Source of the DNA: Pseudomonas panipatensis
GTDB taxonomy: Bacteria > Pseudomonadota > Gammaproteobacteria > Pseudomonadales > Pseudomonadaceae
DNA: 64,000 nt
Direction of reading: 5' to 3'
Assembly: GCF_900099785.1 (NCBI RefSeq)
Contig: NZ_FNDS01000016.1
Location: 21,661 to 85,660, forward strand
This document shows, piece after piece, positions 53,456 through 62,097 of the stretch. The position numbers were made by a program, and so were the translations under genes. Position 1 is the stretch's first letter. Each line of letters opens with the position of its first letter. The notes beneath the pieces are model-generated. The model was not told the origin of the DNA, searched no databases, and saw only the letters and a program-made list of their open reading frames with translations.

Positions 53456-54688
53456 ATGAAGGCGCTATCGTCACTCTCACCAGAAGTTCGCCAGTACCTG
53501 CTGGTGACGGGCAACTACTGGGCATTCACGCTCACCGATGGCGCCTTGCGCATGCTGGTGGTACTCCATTTCCATTCCCTGGGGTACTCGCCGCTGCAGA
53601 TCGCAGCCCTGTTCCTGTTCTACGAATTCTTCGGTGTTGTCACCAACCTGGTTGGTGGCTATCTGGGCGCCCGGCTCGGGCTGAACCGCACCATGAACAT
53701 CGGTCTTGCGATGCAGGTCGTGGCGCTTCTGATGCTCACCGTGCCGTCCGCCTTGCTCACGATACCGTGGGTGATGGGAGCTCAGGCGCTCTCCGGTATC
53801 GCCAAGGATCTCAACAAGATGAGTGCCAAGAGCTCGATCAAGCTCCTGGTGCCCGACGCTCAGCAAGGCAAACTCTACAAGTGGGTGGCGATCCTTACGG
53901 GCTCGAAGAACGCGCTCAAGGGTGTGGGCTTTTTCCTGGGTGGCGCGTTGTTGGCCGTGCTCGGCTTCAAAGGCGCTGTGCTTGCCATGGCCCTGGTGCT
54001 AGCCCTCATCTGGATCGGCAGCATGCTGTCGCTGAAGAAAGACTTGGGCAAAGCCAAGGCCAAACCCAAGTTCCGCGACATGCTCTCCAAAAGCCGCGCG
54101 ATCAACATTCTCTCTGCCGCCCGGATGTTCCTGTTCGGTGCGCGGGACGTCTGGTTCGTCGTCGCGCTGCCGGTCTACTTGAGCGAGACGCTTGGGTGGG
54201 ACTTCTGGCTGGTCGGCGGATTCCTCGCCGCCTGGGTGATCGGCTACGGCATCGTCCAGTCCTTCGCGCCGGCATTGACAGGCAAGAAGCGTGGCCACGT
54301 CCCCGATGGCCGCGCAGCCTTCGCCTGGGCGCTTGTGCTTGCGGCGTTGCCGGCGGCCATCGCCCTTGGCCTAGACATGAACCTCTCGGCCCAGATCGTG
54401 CTGCTGGGGGGGCTGATGTTGTTCGGGGCGCTCTTCGCCGTGAACTCGTCGTTGCACAGCTACCTGATCGTCTCGTACGCCAAGGAAGACGGCGTATCGC
54501 TGGATGTGGGGTTCTACTACATGTCCAACGCCATGGGTCGCCTGATCGGCACCGTGCTTTCCGGCTGGGTCTTCCAGGCCTACGGGCTGGTCGCCTGCCT
54601 GTGGATTTCAGCGGTCTTCGTTCTGCTGGCCGCGCTCATTTCAATCGCCTTGCCCAGGCATGCTGAGGTGATTGCCGCCCCGCAATAG
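53456..54688 (+). CDS. arsJ: ArsJ, exporter of 1-arseno-3-phosphoglycerate
   Basis: This 410-residue MFS protein has twelve helices and the N-terminal YLLVTGNYWAFTLTDGALRMLVVLHFHSLGYSP segment of ArsJ. With the linked GAPDH it removes arsenate as the arsenophosphoglycerate, avoiding reduction to arsenite. ATG 53456 is chosen over the upstream start at 53423, which lies inside gapdh. The unit arsC-arsR-arsC-acr3-arsH-phosphatase-gapdh-arsJ thus offers two detoxification routes. Confidence 0.93.
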   Translation: MKALSSLSPEVRQYLLVTGNYWAFTLTDGALRMLVVLHFHSLGYSPLQIAALFLFYEFFGVVTNLVGGYLGARLGLNRTMNIGLAMQVVALLMLTVPSALLTIPWVMGAQALSGIAKDLNKMSAKSSIKLLVPDAQQGKLYKWVAILTGSKNALKGVGFFLGGALLAVLGFKGAVLAMALVLALIWIGSMLSLKKDLGKAKAKPKFRDMLSKSRAINILSAARMFLFGARDVWFVVALPVYLSETLGWDFWLVGGFLAAWVIGYGIVQSFAPALTGKKRGHVPDGRAAFAWALVLAALPAAIALGLDMNLSAQIVLLGGLMLFGALFAVNSSLHSYLIVSYAKEDGVSLDVGFYYMSNAMGRLIGTVLSGWVFQAYGLVACLWISAVFVLLAALISIALPRHAEVIAAPQ

Positions 54689-54766
54689 CTGGGCTGTGGA
54701 TGTGTGCGACGCCTGCCTTTCTGGGCAAGGCAGGCCCGAAGGCCTGACGCAATGTGGAGGCACATC

Positions 54767-55190
54767 ATGAACAGGTTGATAGGGTTGCTGCCGCTTCTCG
54801 TCGCCGCACGACAAGGGGAACGAGCCGCAAAAAGCCGTTGCCGGTATAGAACAGCCGATTGCTGGCAGTTGGTTCGAAGGGCAATGGATAGCTGAGCCAT
54901 CTGCCGGAAAATCGTCCTTGGCGACCCTCTCGATTTCCACCAACGAAATGCTCTGGGATGCTTGTCCGGTAAAGATCAATAGCCAGGTTAGCATCAACGG
55001 AAAGGAAGCAATCATCGTGGTAACCGATGGGTTCGAATGCCTAAGTACGCAGAAAATATTGACCGGCGTGATTCTATCCAGAGTCAGCGACTGCGTATTT
55101 TTGCTGAAGTCTTACGAGACAGACGAAGATATCGAACACGGCTCACCTACCATCGTGGGAGCTTACCGCAAGAGAACATGCGCAAACTAA
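54767..55190 (+). pseudogene. small secreted/lipoprotein gene broken by a frameshift
   Basis: From ATG 54767 the frame reads MNRLIGLLPLLVAA and then loses sense. In the next frame the same region reads DKGNEPQKAVAGIEQPIAGSWFEGQW and continues through 54918 to 55190 with STNEMLWDACPVKINSQVSI, GVILSRVSDCVFLL and a tail ending RKRTCAN. A 2-base loss near 54804 would restore a lipobox (VAAC-DKG). It is likely a lipoprotein of about 140 residues, inactivated or misread, placed between arsJ and the ArsP-like gene. Confidence 0.55.
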
Positions 55191-55292
55191 AAATCTCAGA
55201 TCCTTTAGATAGCGCAAGGAGGTTTAAAAATTAAAGTAAGTCGGGTGGTTTCAGTTTTCTTTATGGGACTCAATGACTCATTCAATTAATTG

Positions 55293-55337
55293 AGATCAGT
55301 ATGCGCGAAGCTCGTTTGGTTGATACTGATCTATCAG
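55293..55337. promoter_or_regulatory. inverted repeats before the ArsP-like gene
   Basis: AGATCAGTAT (55293-55302) and ATACTGATCT (55323-55332) are perfect 10-base inverted copies with a 20-base spacer. ACTGATCTATCAGT (about 55324-55337) adds a third ATCAGT half-site. Three spaced half-sites suggest an operator, perhaps for an ArsR- or MerR-type regulator of the downstream pair. Confidence 0.45.
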
Positions 55338-55441
55338 TGAAAATCTTTAAGCTTTATTCTCAAGCAAGTGTGGTAGTATTTCTTTGAGCAATCCAAGCTA
55401 GGGCATTTACCTAGTAATACAGAGAAGTTGGAGACGAGTTC

Positions 55442-56479
55442 ATGAATACGCTGGCCGCGCGTTGGTCACATCGCTATCCGAGAGCTTTTCTGATGCTGGC
55501 AGCCGCATTGTGGTGGACTCTTTACCAGACTCTTATCCCCCTATCGGAGGCGGTAGTCGCTTCCTTGCCGGTGCAGCGCGCGAGCCACCTAGGTGGAGCT
55601 CTTCAATTCTTCCTTTACGACACACCCAAGGTGCTGATGCTGCTTACCGCCATTGTGTTCGTCATGGGAATGGTCAACAGCTATTTCACACCTGAGCGTA
55701 CTCGTGCTTTGCTGGCGGGCCGGCATGAGGGCGTTGCCAACGTGATGGCGGCCTCTCTCGGCGTCGTTACACCCTTTTGCTCTTGCTCGGCTGTACCGCT
55801 GTTCATCGGTTTCGTACAAGCAGGGGTTCCCTTGGGCGTTACCTTTTCATTCCTAATTGCGGCCCCAATGGTGAACGAAGTCGCGTTGACCTTGTTGTTC
55901 GGGATGTTTGGTTGGAAAGTAGCATTGCTCTATATGGGCCTGGGTCTATCAATTGCTGTCGTGGCTGGCTGGATCATTGGTCGTATGAGAATGGAGGTCT
56001 ATCTTGAGGACTGGGTTCGCGATATGCCTAAAGTTGGCGCCCAGTTTGAAATTGCCGGGATGACTCTCGCCGAGCGCATAGACGGCGGTTTCCAGGCGGT
56101 CCGGGAAATCGTCGGAAAAGTCTGGCCGTATATCCTCGCAGGTATAGCGATTGGTGCCGGCATCCATGGCTACGTGCCCGAGGACTTTATGGCTTCATTC
56201 ATGGGCAAGGATGTTTGGTGGGCAGTGCCGATCGCCGTACTGATTGGCGTTCCGATGTATACCAATGCAGCAGGTGTGATACCAATTGTGCAAGCGCTCC
56301 TCGCAAAGGGGGCTGCACTAGGTACAGTACTAGCGTTCATGATGAGCGTAATCGCCTTGTCGCTACCTGAGATGGTGATCCTACGCAAGGTGCTAAAGTT
56401 ACGCCTGATCGCAACATTTATTATCATTGTAGCGACCGGCATCTTGATCGTTGGTTATGTATTCAACTGGATTCTGTGA
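55442..56479 (+). CDS. ArsP-like permease (YraQ/DUF318 family)
   Basis: This 345-residue membrane protein has about eight helices and the family motif VTPFCSCSAVPLFIGFVQAGVPLGVTFSFLIAAPMVNEVALTLL near residues 109-152. ArsP of Campylobacter exports trivalent methyl and aromatic arsenicals and has this motif; other members export metals or are uncharacterised. The thioredoxin-like gene follows 11 bases later. The gene lies close to arsH and arsJ, so organoarsenical export is a plausible role. Its inverted-repeat promoter differs from that of the ars operon. Confidence 0.85.
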   Translation: MNTLAARWSHRYPRAFLMLAAALWWTLYQTLIPLSEAVVASLPVQRASHLGGALQFFLYDTPKVLMLLTAIVFVMGMVNSYFTPERTRALLAGRHEGVANVMAASLGVVTPFCSCSAVPLFIGFVQAGVPLGVTFSFLIAAPMVNEVALTLLFGMFGWKVALLYMGLGLSIAVVAGWIIGRMRMEVYLEDWVRDMPKVGAQFEIAGMTLAERIDGGFQAVREIVGKVWPYILAGIAIGAGIHGYVPEDFMASFMGKDVWWAVPIAVLIGVPMYTNAAGVIPIVQALLAKGAALGTVLAFMMSVIALSLPEMVILRKVLKLRLIATFIIIVATGILIVGYVFNWIL

Positions 56480-56490
56480 GGAAAATAAAC

Positions 56491-56727
56491 ATGAAAGAAA
56501 TTAAAGTGCTCGGCACTGGCTGTTCAAATTGCAAAAACACCATCGCATTAATCGAGCAGGTTGCCAAAGCTCATGGCATTGAGGTCTCGCTAGAGAAAGT
56601 CGAGGAACTCAAAGAGATCATGAGCTATGGCGTAATGAGTACACCAAGTGTAGTGATTGATGGCAAAGTTGTACATGCGGGGGGGGTTCCGTCCCGGGAC
56701 AAAGTTGAACAATGGTTAGCCAACTGA
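56491..56727 (+). CDS. thioredoxin-like redox-active disulfide protein
   Basis: This 78-residue protein is a minimal thioredoxin fold with the active site GTGCSNCKNT near residue 10, a cis-Pro region (VMSTPSVVIDG) and a C-terminal helix. It belongs to the redox-active disulfide protein 2 type that often follows ArsP/YraQ permeases. ATG 56491 is used; an earlier ATG at 56476 adds five residues that overlap the permease stop. It may reduce the CSC cysteines of the permease or its cargo, which is inference. Confidence 0.85.
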   Translation: MKEIKVLGTGCSNCKNTIALIEQVAKAHGIEVSLEKVEELKEIMSYGVMSTPSVVIDGKVVHAGGVPSRDKVEQWLAN

Positions 56728-56755
56728 AAAATACGCTGCAATAGACGCGGGTTGA

Positions 56756-57010
56756 TCAACTCGGACAGGCAGAGCTCCAGTAAGCATCCAGCTCAAGGTC
56801 ATCTTCTACCATCGAGAAGCGCTTGATCGCACGCTGGCCAGCAGGACATTGGTACTTGTCATCAGCGGCTATGTAGATGAAGTCCTGTTTACCGAAGCGC
56901 CCTTCAGCTTTGCTGCTGGAAGTCATCGGTTTGGGCACAAAGGGGGGTATGCCCGCCTGCTCGCACGCGAGGATTTCCACTCCGCTGAAGTAGCCGGAAT
57001 ATTTCCGGGG
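56756..57010 (-). pseudogene. IS1182-family transposase, middle fragment
   Basis: The minus frame reads KYSGYFSGVEILACEQAGIPPFVPKP and continues through GRFGKQDFIYIAADDKYQCPAGQRA, typical for the mid-C-terminal part of IS1182 transposases (GYYxGEEILACEEAG; FxYxAExDxYxCPAG). The 74-codon piece has a GTG-like start and a stop at 56756. Together with 24238 and 45044, three non-overlapping parts of an IS1182-type transposase are in the window. Confidence 0.7.
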
Positions 57011-57044
57011 CAGCTGGGCGTCCTACCCAGAACTACTGCAGTAG

Positions 57045-57965
57045 CTACGCTGCAGGCGACCCAATAGCTGTCTTCGGCGGGAACACGAGTTCGTCGTGTA
57101 AGGTGCAAATAAGCCTATGATCCAGCACATGGAACAGCGCAGGGTTCTGTGCGTCTTGGTTACCAATAAAGAAGAGATAGCTACGTGACGCTTGCTTCAC
57201 TTTTTTGGCTTCCATTCCCTCCTTTCGGGCTACTTCCAGCTCATTCTTGAGCCGTCCGCGTGCAACCGCTGACCATTCTTGCCAGTGGACGATCACTTGG
57301 TAGGGCGTAAGCTTTTCATCTTCCCATTCCCCCGCATTGAGCGAAATGGTCAGGTGTTCGGGCGACTCTACGGCCTGAGACCATGCCAGTTCGCCATAGA
57401 AAACACGCACATGGGCAAACCGCTCAATACCTTCAGAGCGGAGTTTTTTGAAGGCGGTTCGATAGGTCCTCGGAGCAACGCCGGGGACCTCTAGTGAGAG
57501 ATGCCTATCGTGCGGGAAGAACAAAAATGCACGGCAGATCGGGCGGATACTGTTGGCTGCGCGTCGTCCTTCTCTGCGAGCCGTGTTGCCCGTTGGGTTC
57601 TGCCGACCAACGCTCTGAGTTTGTTGCTCTGTGCGAGGTAAGGTGGCATCGATGATCGTTCGAGTATCAATCAGTTCTAAGCGGGCAGGGGATAAACCAG
57701 GAGAAGTCTCTAACTCCTTCTGAACACTGGCGCGTTTGCCCAGGGCTATAACCTTGCTTTCTCCCTCCGACTCACAGTCTGGGCCGTGAGGGTCGCGAAT
57801 TTGAAAGTGGGCGCGCACTAGGTTTCCTGGGCGGTAGGACCGTGGGAAAGCCTGAGTGTTACAGCCAGTGCACTGGTAGCCATAGGTGTCCACTACTGCC
57901 AACAGCTTGAGGTCTTCGGCCTCAACAATTTCCTTGGTCGCGCAATCACGAGCGTTATCCACCAC
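57045..57965 (-). CDS. unknown protein with an N-terminal Cys/His motif
   Basis: This 306-residue protein is not assigned. Near residue 30 it has YQCTGCNTQAFPRSYRPGNLVRAHFQIRDPHGPDC, a CxxC plus HF and C pattern like the N-terminal treble of CoiA/CoiA-like proteins, which bind zinc and often precede nuclease-like domains. The middle is basic and Arg-rich, and the C-half has HVRVFYGELAWSQA and VIVHWQEWSAVARGRLKNELE. No signal or helix is seen. It is the first gene of the defence island on the left side. A role in phage defence is inferred from neighbours only. Confidence 0.6.
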   Translation of the reverse strand: MVDNARDCATKEIVEAEDLKLLAVVDTYGYQCTGCNTQAFPRSYRPGNLVRAHFQIRDPHGPDCESEGESKVIALGKRASVQKELETSPGLSPARLELIDTRTIIDATLPRTEQQTQSVGRQNPTGNTARREGRRAANSIRPICRAFLFFPHDRHLSLEVPGVAPRTYRTAFKKLRSEGIERFAHVRVFYGELAWSQAVESPEHLTISLNAGEWEDEKLTPYQVIVHWQEWSAVARGRLKNELEVARKEGMEAKKVKQASRSYLFFIGNQDAQNPALFHVLDHRLICTLHDELVFPPKTAIGSPAA

Positions 57966-58039
57966 GCTTACTTCTCCATCGAGTTGGGGTGTTCGCCTTA
58001 TTCAACTCCCAGCATACTGTCCGAAAAATAAGGGGCAAG

Positions 58040-58588
58040 ATGATGAGCGATGAGCTTTATGTTTCCGTCGATGTCGAGACTTCGGGGCCGGTGCCGGGCA
58101 TTTATAGCCTGCTTTCCATCGGGGCTTGCCTTGTCTCGGAGCCTGCTCAGTCAATCTATCTCGAGCTGCAGCCAGATGGTCTAAAGCACGATCCAGAGGC
58201 CGTGGCCGTAACTGGCCTTGAACTCAGCAAGCTCGAAAGCGAAGGGCTTCCTCCGCAGGTGGCGATGCTCAAGCTTGAGCAATGGCTGACTCAGGTGTGC
58301 TCAGTAGGGCAGAAAGTCGTTTTCGTGGGGCTTAATGCTCCATTTGACTGGTCCTTCATCAATTACTACTTCCACAAGTATACTGGGGCGAACCCCTTTG
58401 GGTTCACCGCAATCGATATGAAGGCGTATTACATGGGAGTTACCGGGTGTCGCTGGAAGGAAACCAAATCCTCTCAAATGACAGCTCGGCTCAACCCCCA
58501 TAGCGCACCCAACCATAACGCGTTGGACGATGCACGATTTCAGGCGGAGTTGTTCGCTCTCATGCTGGCAGAAGGTCCCAGTCGCTAA
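58040..58588 (+). CDS. DEDD-type 3'-5' exonuclease
   Basis: This 182-residue protein has the exonuclease I motif YVSVDVETSGPVPGIYSLLSIGA near residue 7 (DxE), exo II FVGLNAPFDWSFINYYF near residue 97 (FNxxFD), and exo III HNALDDARFQAELFA near residue 160 (HNALxDA), typical of DEDDh exonucleases such as RNase T or oligoribonuclease-like enzymes. ATG 58040 is chosen; an ATG at 57989 adds 17 residues. It overlaps the Cap3 stop by a few bases in convergent orientation, so it belongs to the island. It could degrade nucleic acid or dinucleotides. Confidence 0.82.
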   Translation: MMSDELYVSVDVETSGPVPGIYSLLSIGACLVSEPAQSIYLELQPDGLKHDPEAVAVTGLELSKLESEGLPPQVAMLKLEQWLTQVCSVGQKVVFVGLNAPFDWSFINYYFHKYTGANPFGFTAIDMKAYYMGVTGCRWKETKSSQMTARLNPHSAPNHNALDDARFQAELFALMLAEGPSR

Positions 58589-59076
58589 CTCGGCCAGCTG
58601 TTCCATACAGCCCCAACATAGCGTCCTTCCCTGAAGGACCAAGCCTTTATGCCTTCCGAGCTGTTGGAGTTACCCACGATGATTGCCAGCGGGTGCGGCA
58701 GATCCTGGGTGTAGTGCGCTGCAAATCTGGAAAAACTCCCGATATCAGTGGGGGAGATCATAGGAATTCTTTGTGGGTGGGTATGCCAGTACCCCACCAG
58801 GCGGAGCCCTGCTGCATTGGCTTGCTCAATTTCTTCCCGGCAGCGACGAGCATTCAGTTCAAGCCAGGTCCTGCCTGCCCGATCATCTCTATGAGGGGGA
58901 GTCGCCAAGGCGAGTACCAATCCGGTAGCGCTTGAGGGGTCGACAAATAGCTGTCCCCCACGCTCCACATCAAAGCGCCGTTGCCTGTAACTCTCCAACA
59001 GGCTTGCGACGTCCTGCGATACCAACAGATGCGTGTCCACCCCGGGCCAGCTCCACTGCCAGGCGATTGGAGTCAT
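58585..59076 (-). CDS. cap3: Cap3-type JAMM isopeptidase (CBASS type II)
   Basis: This 163-residue metalloprotease has the JAB/MPN motif: Glu in FDVERGGQLFVD near residue 30, then the HTHPQ...SPTD metal motif, near residues 100-110 (HxH-x7-S-x2-D, here GYWHTHPQRIPMISPTD). In CBASS it removes Cap2-attached CD-NTase. ATG 59076 overlaps the Cap2 stop codon (ATGA), so translation is coupled; ATG 59103 would add nine residues. The gene ends facing the exonuclease gene. Confidence 0.88.
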   Translation of the reverse strand: MTPIAWQWSWPGVDTHLLVSQDVASLLESYRQRRFDVERGGQLFVDPSSATGLVLALATPPHRDDRAGRTWLELNARRCREEIEQANAAGLRLVGYWHTHPQRIPMISPTDIGSFSRFAAHYTQDLPHPLAIIVGNSNSSEGIKAWSFREGRYVGAVWNSWPS

Positions 59077-60857
59077 TGAGCGCTCTCCAGCAGCTCCGGC
59101 CAATCACGCTCTAATTGGGCCTGCTGCATTCCAGCAGGTAGCTCCGGCCCAAGGTACTTCCCTCCCAGCGTCGTCACGTCCTGAGGTCTATTGACGCTGC
59201 TGACCCAGCTCGGGCTTTCGATGCTGCCGCTTAACACTCGTAATGCGACTTGAGAAACCATCGAAGCAATGTTCACCATTCCAAGAGAGCCTCCTGGGAT
59301 GAAGCTCTCTCCGCAGGCGGGAAGGGCGATGACCCCACCTTCCGGCCACTCGGTGAACTTATGCTTAAAATCACCGTTTTCTGTGAATAGGCCTCGAGCA
59401 TCAAATGCTCCAGAAGGCGCAAGAAGCACATGTCCCACTTGTGTATGAGGCTCACTCCAGGCCTGGAGTAAAGCCCAGGAGGTGCCATTTGACTTGGGTC
59501 CCCATAGTGCCACCTCCGACTGCCAATCCGCGGTAGTAACCACCACTAGGTCCGCCTTATCAAAAACCTCGGGATTCGTGTACATCACCACTTCGGCGAA
59601 GGTTGCGAACGCCGCGACTTCCGTAGTGGGTAGGTCTTTGCGAATTTGTTCCTGAAGCGCCTCGGCCTTTGGGAGACCGAGGTCATCGGCCCCAAGCACG
59701 TGCCTGCCGAGATTCGCCGACACCAAGTGGTCCGGGTCAATCAGTGTCAGATGCCCAACACCCGAACGCGCCAACTGGAGGGCAACCGTGCTGCCCAACG
59801 AGCCGACCCCAACACAAACTACGCGAGTCCCTTCCAGGTTCTGCGCCATACCGCTGAGGTCGCGGGACAAAATCTCCGTCCGATCTAGCACATCCAGCGT
59901 TGTCGCTCGGATCAGAACGGGGGGATGGCTGACAGCAACTGCTGGTCTGCGTCGTGCTGATCGCAGGTAAAACTTCGAGCCTCGATCCAGCTGCGGACCG
60001 TAAGTGCGAACGTTAAGGCAGTAGATTGGAGCACTGGAATCTCCAGGAAGCTCCAAAGCAATCCAACGATTGGGTAGCGAGCCACGCTCATTGAACCAAG
60101 CTAACAGCTGAGAGCTGTCGCCAGGGGCAAGGTGCGGCATGAGCCATGTGAGCAGTAGCTCAGGGGCTGGAAGACGTAAGTCTGGATAACTCTGAAGCTT
60201 CGCGTAAAATCCAGGGGTCTCCGGGGCTCGCATCCTTGGAGAACGTCCAATCGTGCGCCTGCAGTGGTTTTTGAGTGATGACAGATCTGTTGCGAGCCAG
60301 ACTGTCTCCTGGCCAGAAGGCAATGCTTGCCGAGGGTCGCTTAGAGCAAACAGCTTCGAGGCGGCTTGGGGGCGATCTAGAAGAATGAGGTTCTGTAGTG
60401 ACAGCCCCTGCTGCCTAGACCAGTAGGATGTGATTTCGCGCCGAAATTCGGCGTCCCGGGTAGCTGCGCATGACCCTTTTCGGGACAGATTAACGATCTT
60501 GCGTAACCGAGCCAGGCTGTCCGATACAACATGTTCGGGGGTGCCCATCACTGGGCGCTCCTGGAAGCCATGAAGGCAAAGTCCGACTTCCATGGCGTGG
60601 GGCCATATAAGCCATGGCGAAGGCTCGACAGTAAGCCTTAGCCCGCTGCGGGGGAAATTCCTCGGAAAGCCGATGCGTAGGCGCCGCTCCGCGCCTGTAT
60701 AATCCACTGGCAGCGGAAAGTAGTAACTCGCAGCTTCGTCAGCCCGTGTGGCCACAGGCCGAAGCAGTGCCAGTGCGGCATCTTCGCCAAGAGCGCCTCG
60801 CAGCGCGGCTATACCCCGCTGCAGAGGCGTATCGGTGTGATCAACCAAGACGCCCAA
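59073..60857 (-). CDS. cap2: Cap2-type E1/E2 fusion (CBASS type II)
   Basis: This 594-residue protein joins an N-terminal E2-like domain with a Cys in HAMEVGLCLHGFQERP (residue 94), a middle linker, and a C-terminal ThiF/E1 adenylation domain with VCVGVGSLGSTVALQLARSGVGHLTLIDPD, plus the E1 catalytic Cys region ALPACGESFIPGGSLGMVN. Cap2 conjugates the CD-NTase C-terminus to targets, priming it for cyclic nucleotide synthesis. It overlaps the CD-NTase by 17 bases and the Cap3 gene by 4. It matches the expected size for Cap2. Confidence 0.92.
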   Translation of the reverse strand: MGVLVDHTDTPLQRGIAALRGALGEDAALALLRPVATRADEAASYYFPLPVDYTGAERRLRIGFPRNFPRSGLRLTVEPSPWLIWPHAMEVGLCLHGFQERPVMGTPEHVVSDSLARLRKIVNLSRKGSCAATRDAEFRREITSYWSRQQGLSLQNLILLDRPQAASKLFALSDPRQALPSGQETVWLATDLSSLKNHCRRTIGRSPRMRAPETPGFYAKLQSYPDLRLPAPELLLTWLMPHLAPGDSSQLLAWFNERGSLPNRWIALELPGDSSAPIYCLNVRTYGPQLDRGSKFYLRSARRRPAVAVSHPPVLIRATTLDVLDRTEILSRDLSGMAQNLEGTRVVCVGVGSLGSTVALQLARSGVGHLTLIDPDHLVSANLGRHVLGADDLGLPKAEALQEQIRKDLPTTEVAAFATFAEVVMYTNPEVFDKADLVVVTTADWQSEVALWGPKSNGTSWALLQAWSEPHTQVGHVLLAPSGAFDARGLFTENGDFKHKFTEWPEGGVIALPACGESFIPGGSLGMVNIASMVSQVALRVLSGSIESPSWVSSVNRPQDVTTLGGKYLGPELPAGMQQAQLERDWPELLESAQ

Positions 60858-62097
60858 CTGGCTTCACATCCTCTTGAGAGCTCGCTGTTCCGCTGAAACC
60901 ACCAAACAGCGCGCCCATCGACGTGGAGTTTCGGGTGGTTCCGTCCGGGCGGCCAGGCATCGTCCAGTTGGACGGAATTTCACTGTTCACTGCCGAAATG
61001 AAGGTAGGGCCCATGCCAAAGTTTTCCTTCACTGCCTTGGCAAAAGCCTCTGCGGACTCGAAGCTTTCAAGTCCCAGCGACACTGATGCGCTGGCATTCT
61101 CGTGCCACTCCTGGAATGCCCGGCGGTAGCGATGTCCGTCGAGTGGCCTGTTCCATTTTTCAGCGAAGTTTTCGCCGCTATCGGCCGGGTTGCAAACCTG
61201 GCATTCGTTGCCCCGGTACTTAACGTGATCCGGCATCCTCCGGACGATTTCGAGGATGGCATCTAGCGGCCTTAGCGGCGTCGACTGGGACTCTTTCGCC
61301 ACATCAAGGTAGGCGTGGGTAGCGAGAGTGGTGATGACTGCCGAAATCGGACGATGATCTGTATTTTTTGTGCGGATGGCCCACTCATCCCGATGTCGCT
61401 TCAGCAGCTTGATCGTTGCCCGAAGTGGGTCTTGATCGAGATAGTCCTCATACTGCGGCAACGGATCCTGAGTGGCGGCATCAAAAGCGCGCTGGCTTTT
61501 CGCGACAGCCATATGTTCCGCCAAGGAGATGGTTTGCGTTGACGCGACCTGCAACCATTTGGAGTAGGGGATCGGGCTGCTCGCCTTCCACCCAGTCACC
61601 CGATCCGGTACTTCCAGCTTACCTTCGCCATTGCCTTGAGAATTCCCATTGATGGCACGCGCCGGCGTGACATCAATGTGGAATCCAGGGTTTTCGTCTG
61701 CATATATGATCCGGATGCCCCGGCGTAGTTGCTTGATTTCCTCCTGGACACGGCTGCCAGCTTTGAAGCGCTCCTCAATGGCATCCAGAACCTCTTGAGC
61801 TCCAGCCCCCTGGGCATGAGGGAGCCAAATAATGGCGTCCGCATCGATGGTGTCCAGATCCTCTGGGGCGCCAGAAACGGGTTTGATCGTTGTCTTCAGG
61901 CGCATGGAGCCTTGGACAAAAATGTGAGCCTCCGCCAGTAGTGGATTGTCGGAAGCGTTGAGGGTCTTTTCCAGCTGGGAGTATCGGTCGTTGATCTTCT
62001 CGTACTGTGCTTCGGACAGTGAGATCTCCTTCGCGGCGCGGAGCAGAAAGTGCTCCCAGCTTCCGCGCTTGGTCTGTTCATTGCTCATGGACATCAA
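60841..62097 (-). CDS. cdnD: CD-NTase (CdnD-like cyclic oligonucleotide synthase)
   Basis: This 418-residue nucleotidyltransferase makes a cyclic oligonucleotide on phage infection. It has the GS motif FVQGSMRLKTTIKP near residue 68, the first Asp pair in IDADAIIWL, the third Asp in FHIDVTPARAING, and the helical C-domain. It ends VKPVGRLG: the terminal Gly fits the Cap2 conjugation model. The order and Cap2/Cap3 neighbours mark CBASS type II. The D clade is my best guess. Its start overlaps the Cap5 stop codon by 4 bases (ATGA). Confidence 0.9.
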   Translation of the reverse strand: MMSMSNEQTKRGSWEHFLLRAAKEISLSEAQYEKINDRYSQLEKTLNASDNPLLAEAHIFVQGSMRLKTTIKPVSGAPEDLDTIDADAIIWLPHAQGAGAQEVLDAIEERFKAGSRVQEEIKQLRRGIRIIYADENPGFHIDVTPARAINGNSQGNGEGKLEVPDRVTGWKASSPIPYSKWLQVASTQTISLAEHMAVAKSQRAFDAATQDPLPQYEDYLDQDPLRATIKLLKRHRDEWAIRTKNTDHRPISAVITTLATHAYLDVAKESQSTPLRPLDAILEIVRRMPDHVKYRGNECQVCNPADSGENFAEKWNRPLDGHRYRRAFQEWHENASASVSLGLESFESAEAFAKAVKENFGMGPTFISAVNSEIPSNWTMPGRPDGTTRNSTSMGALFGGFSGTASSQEDVKPVGRLG

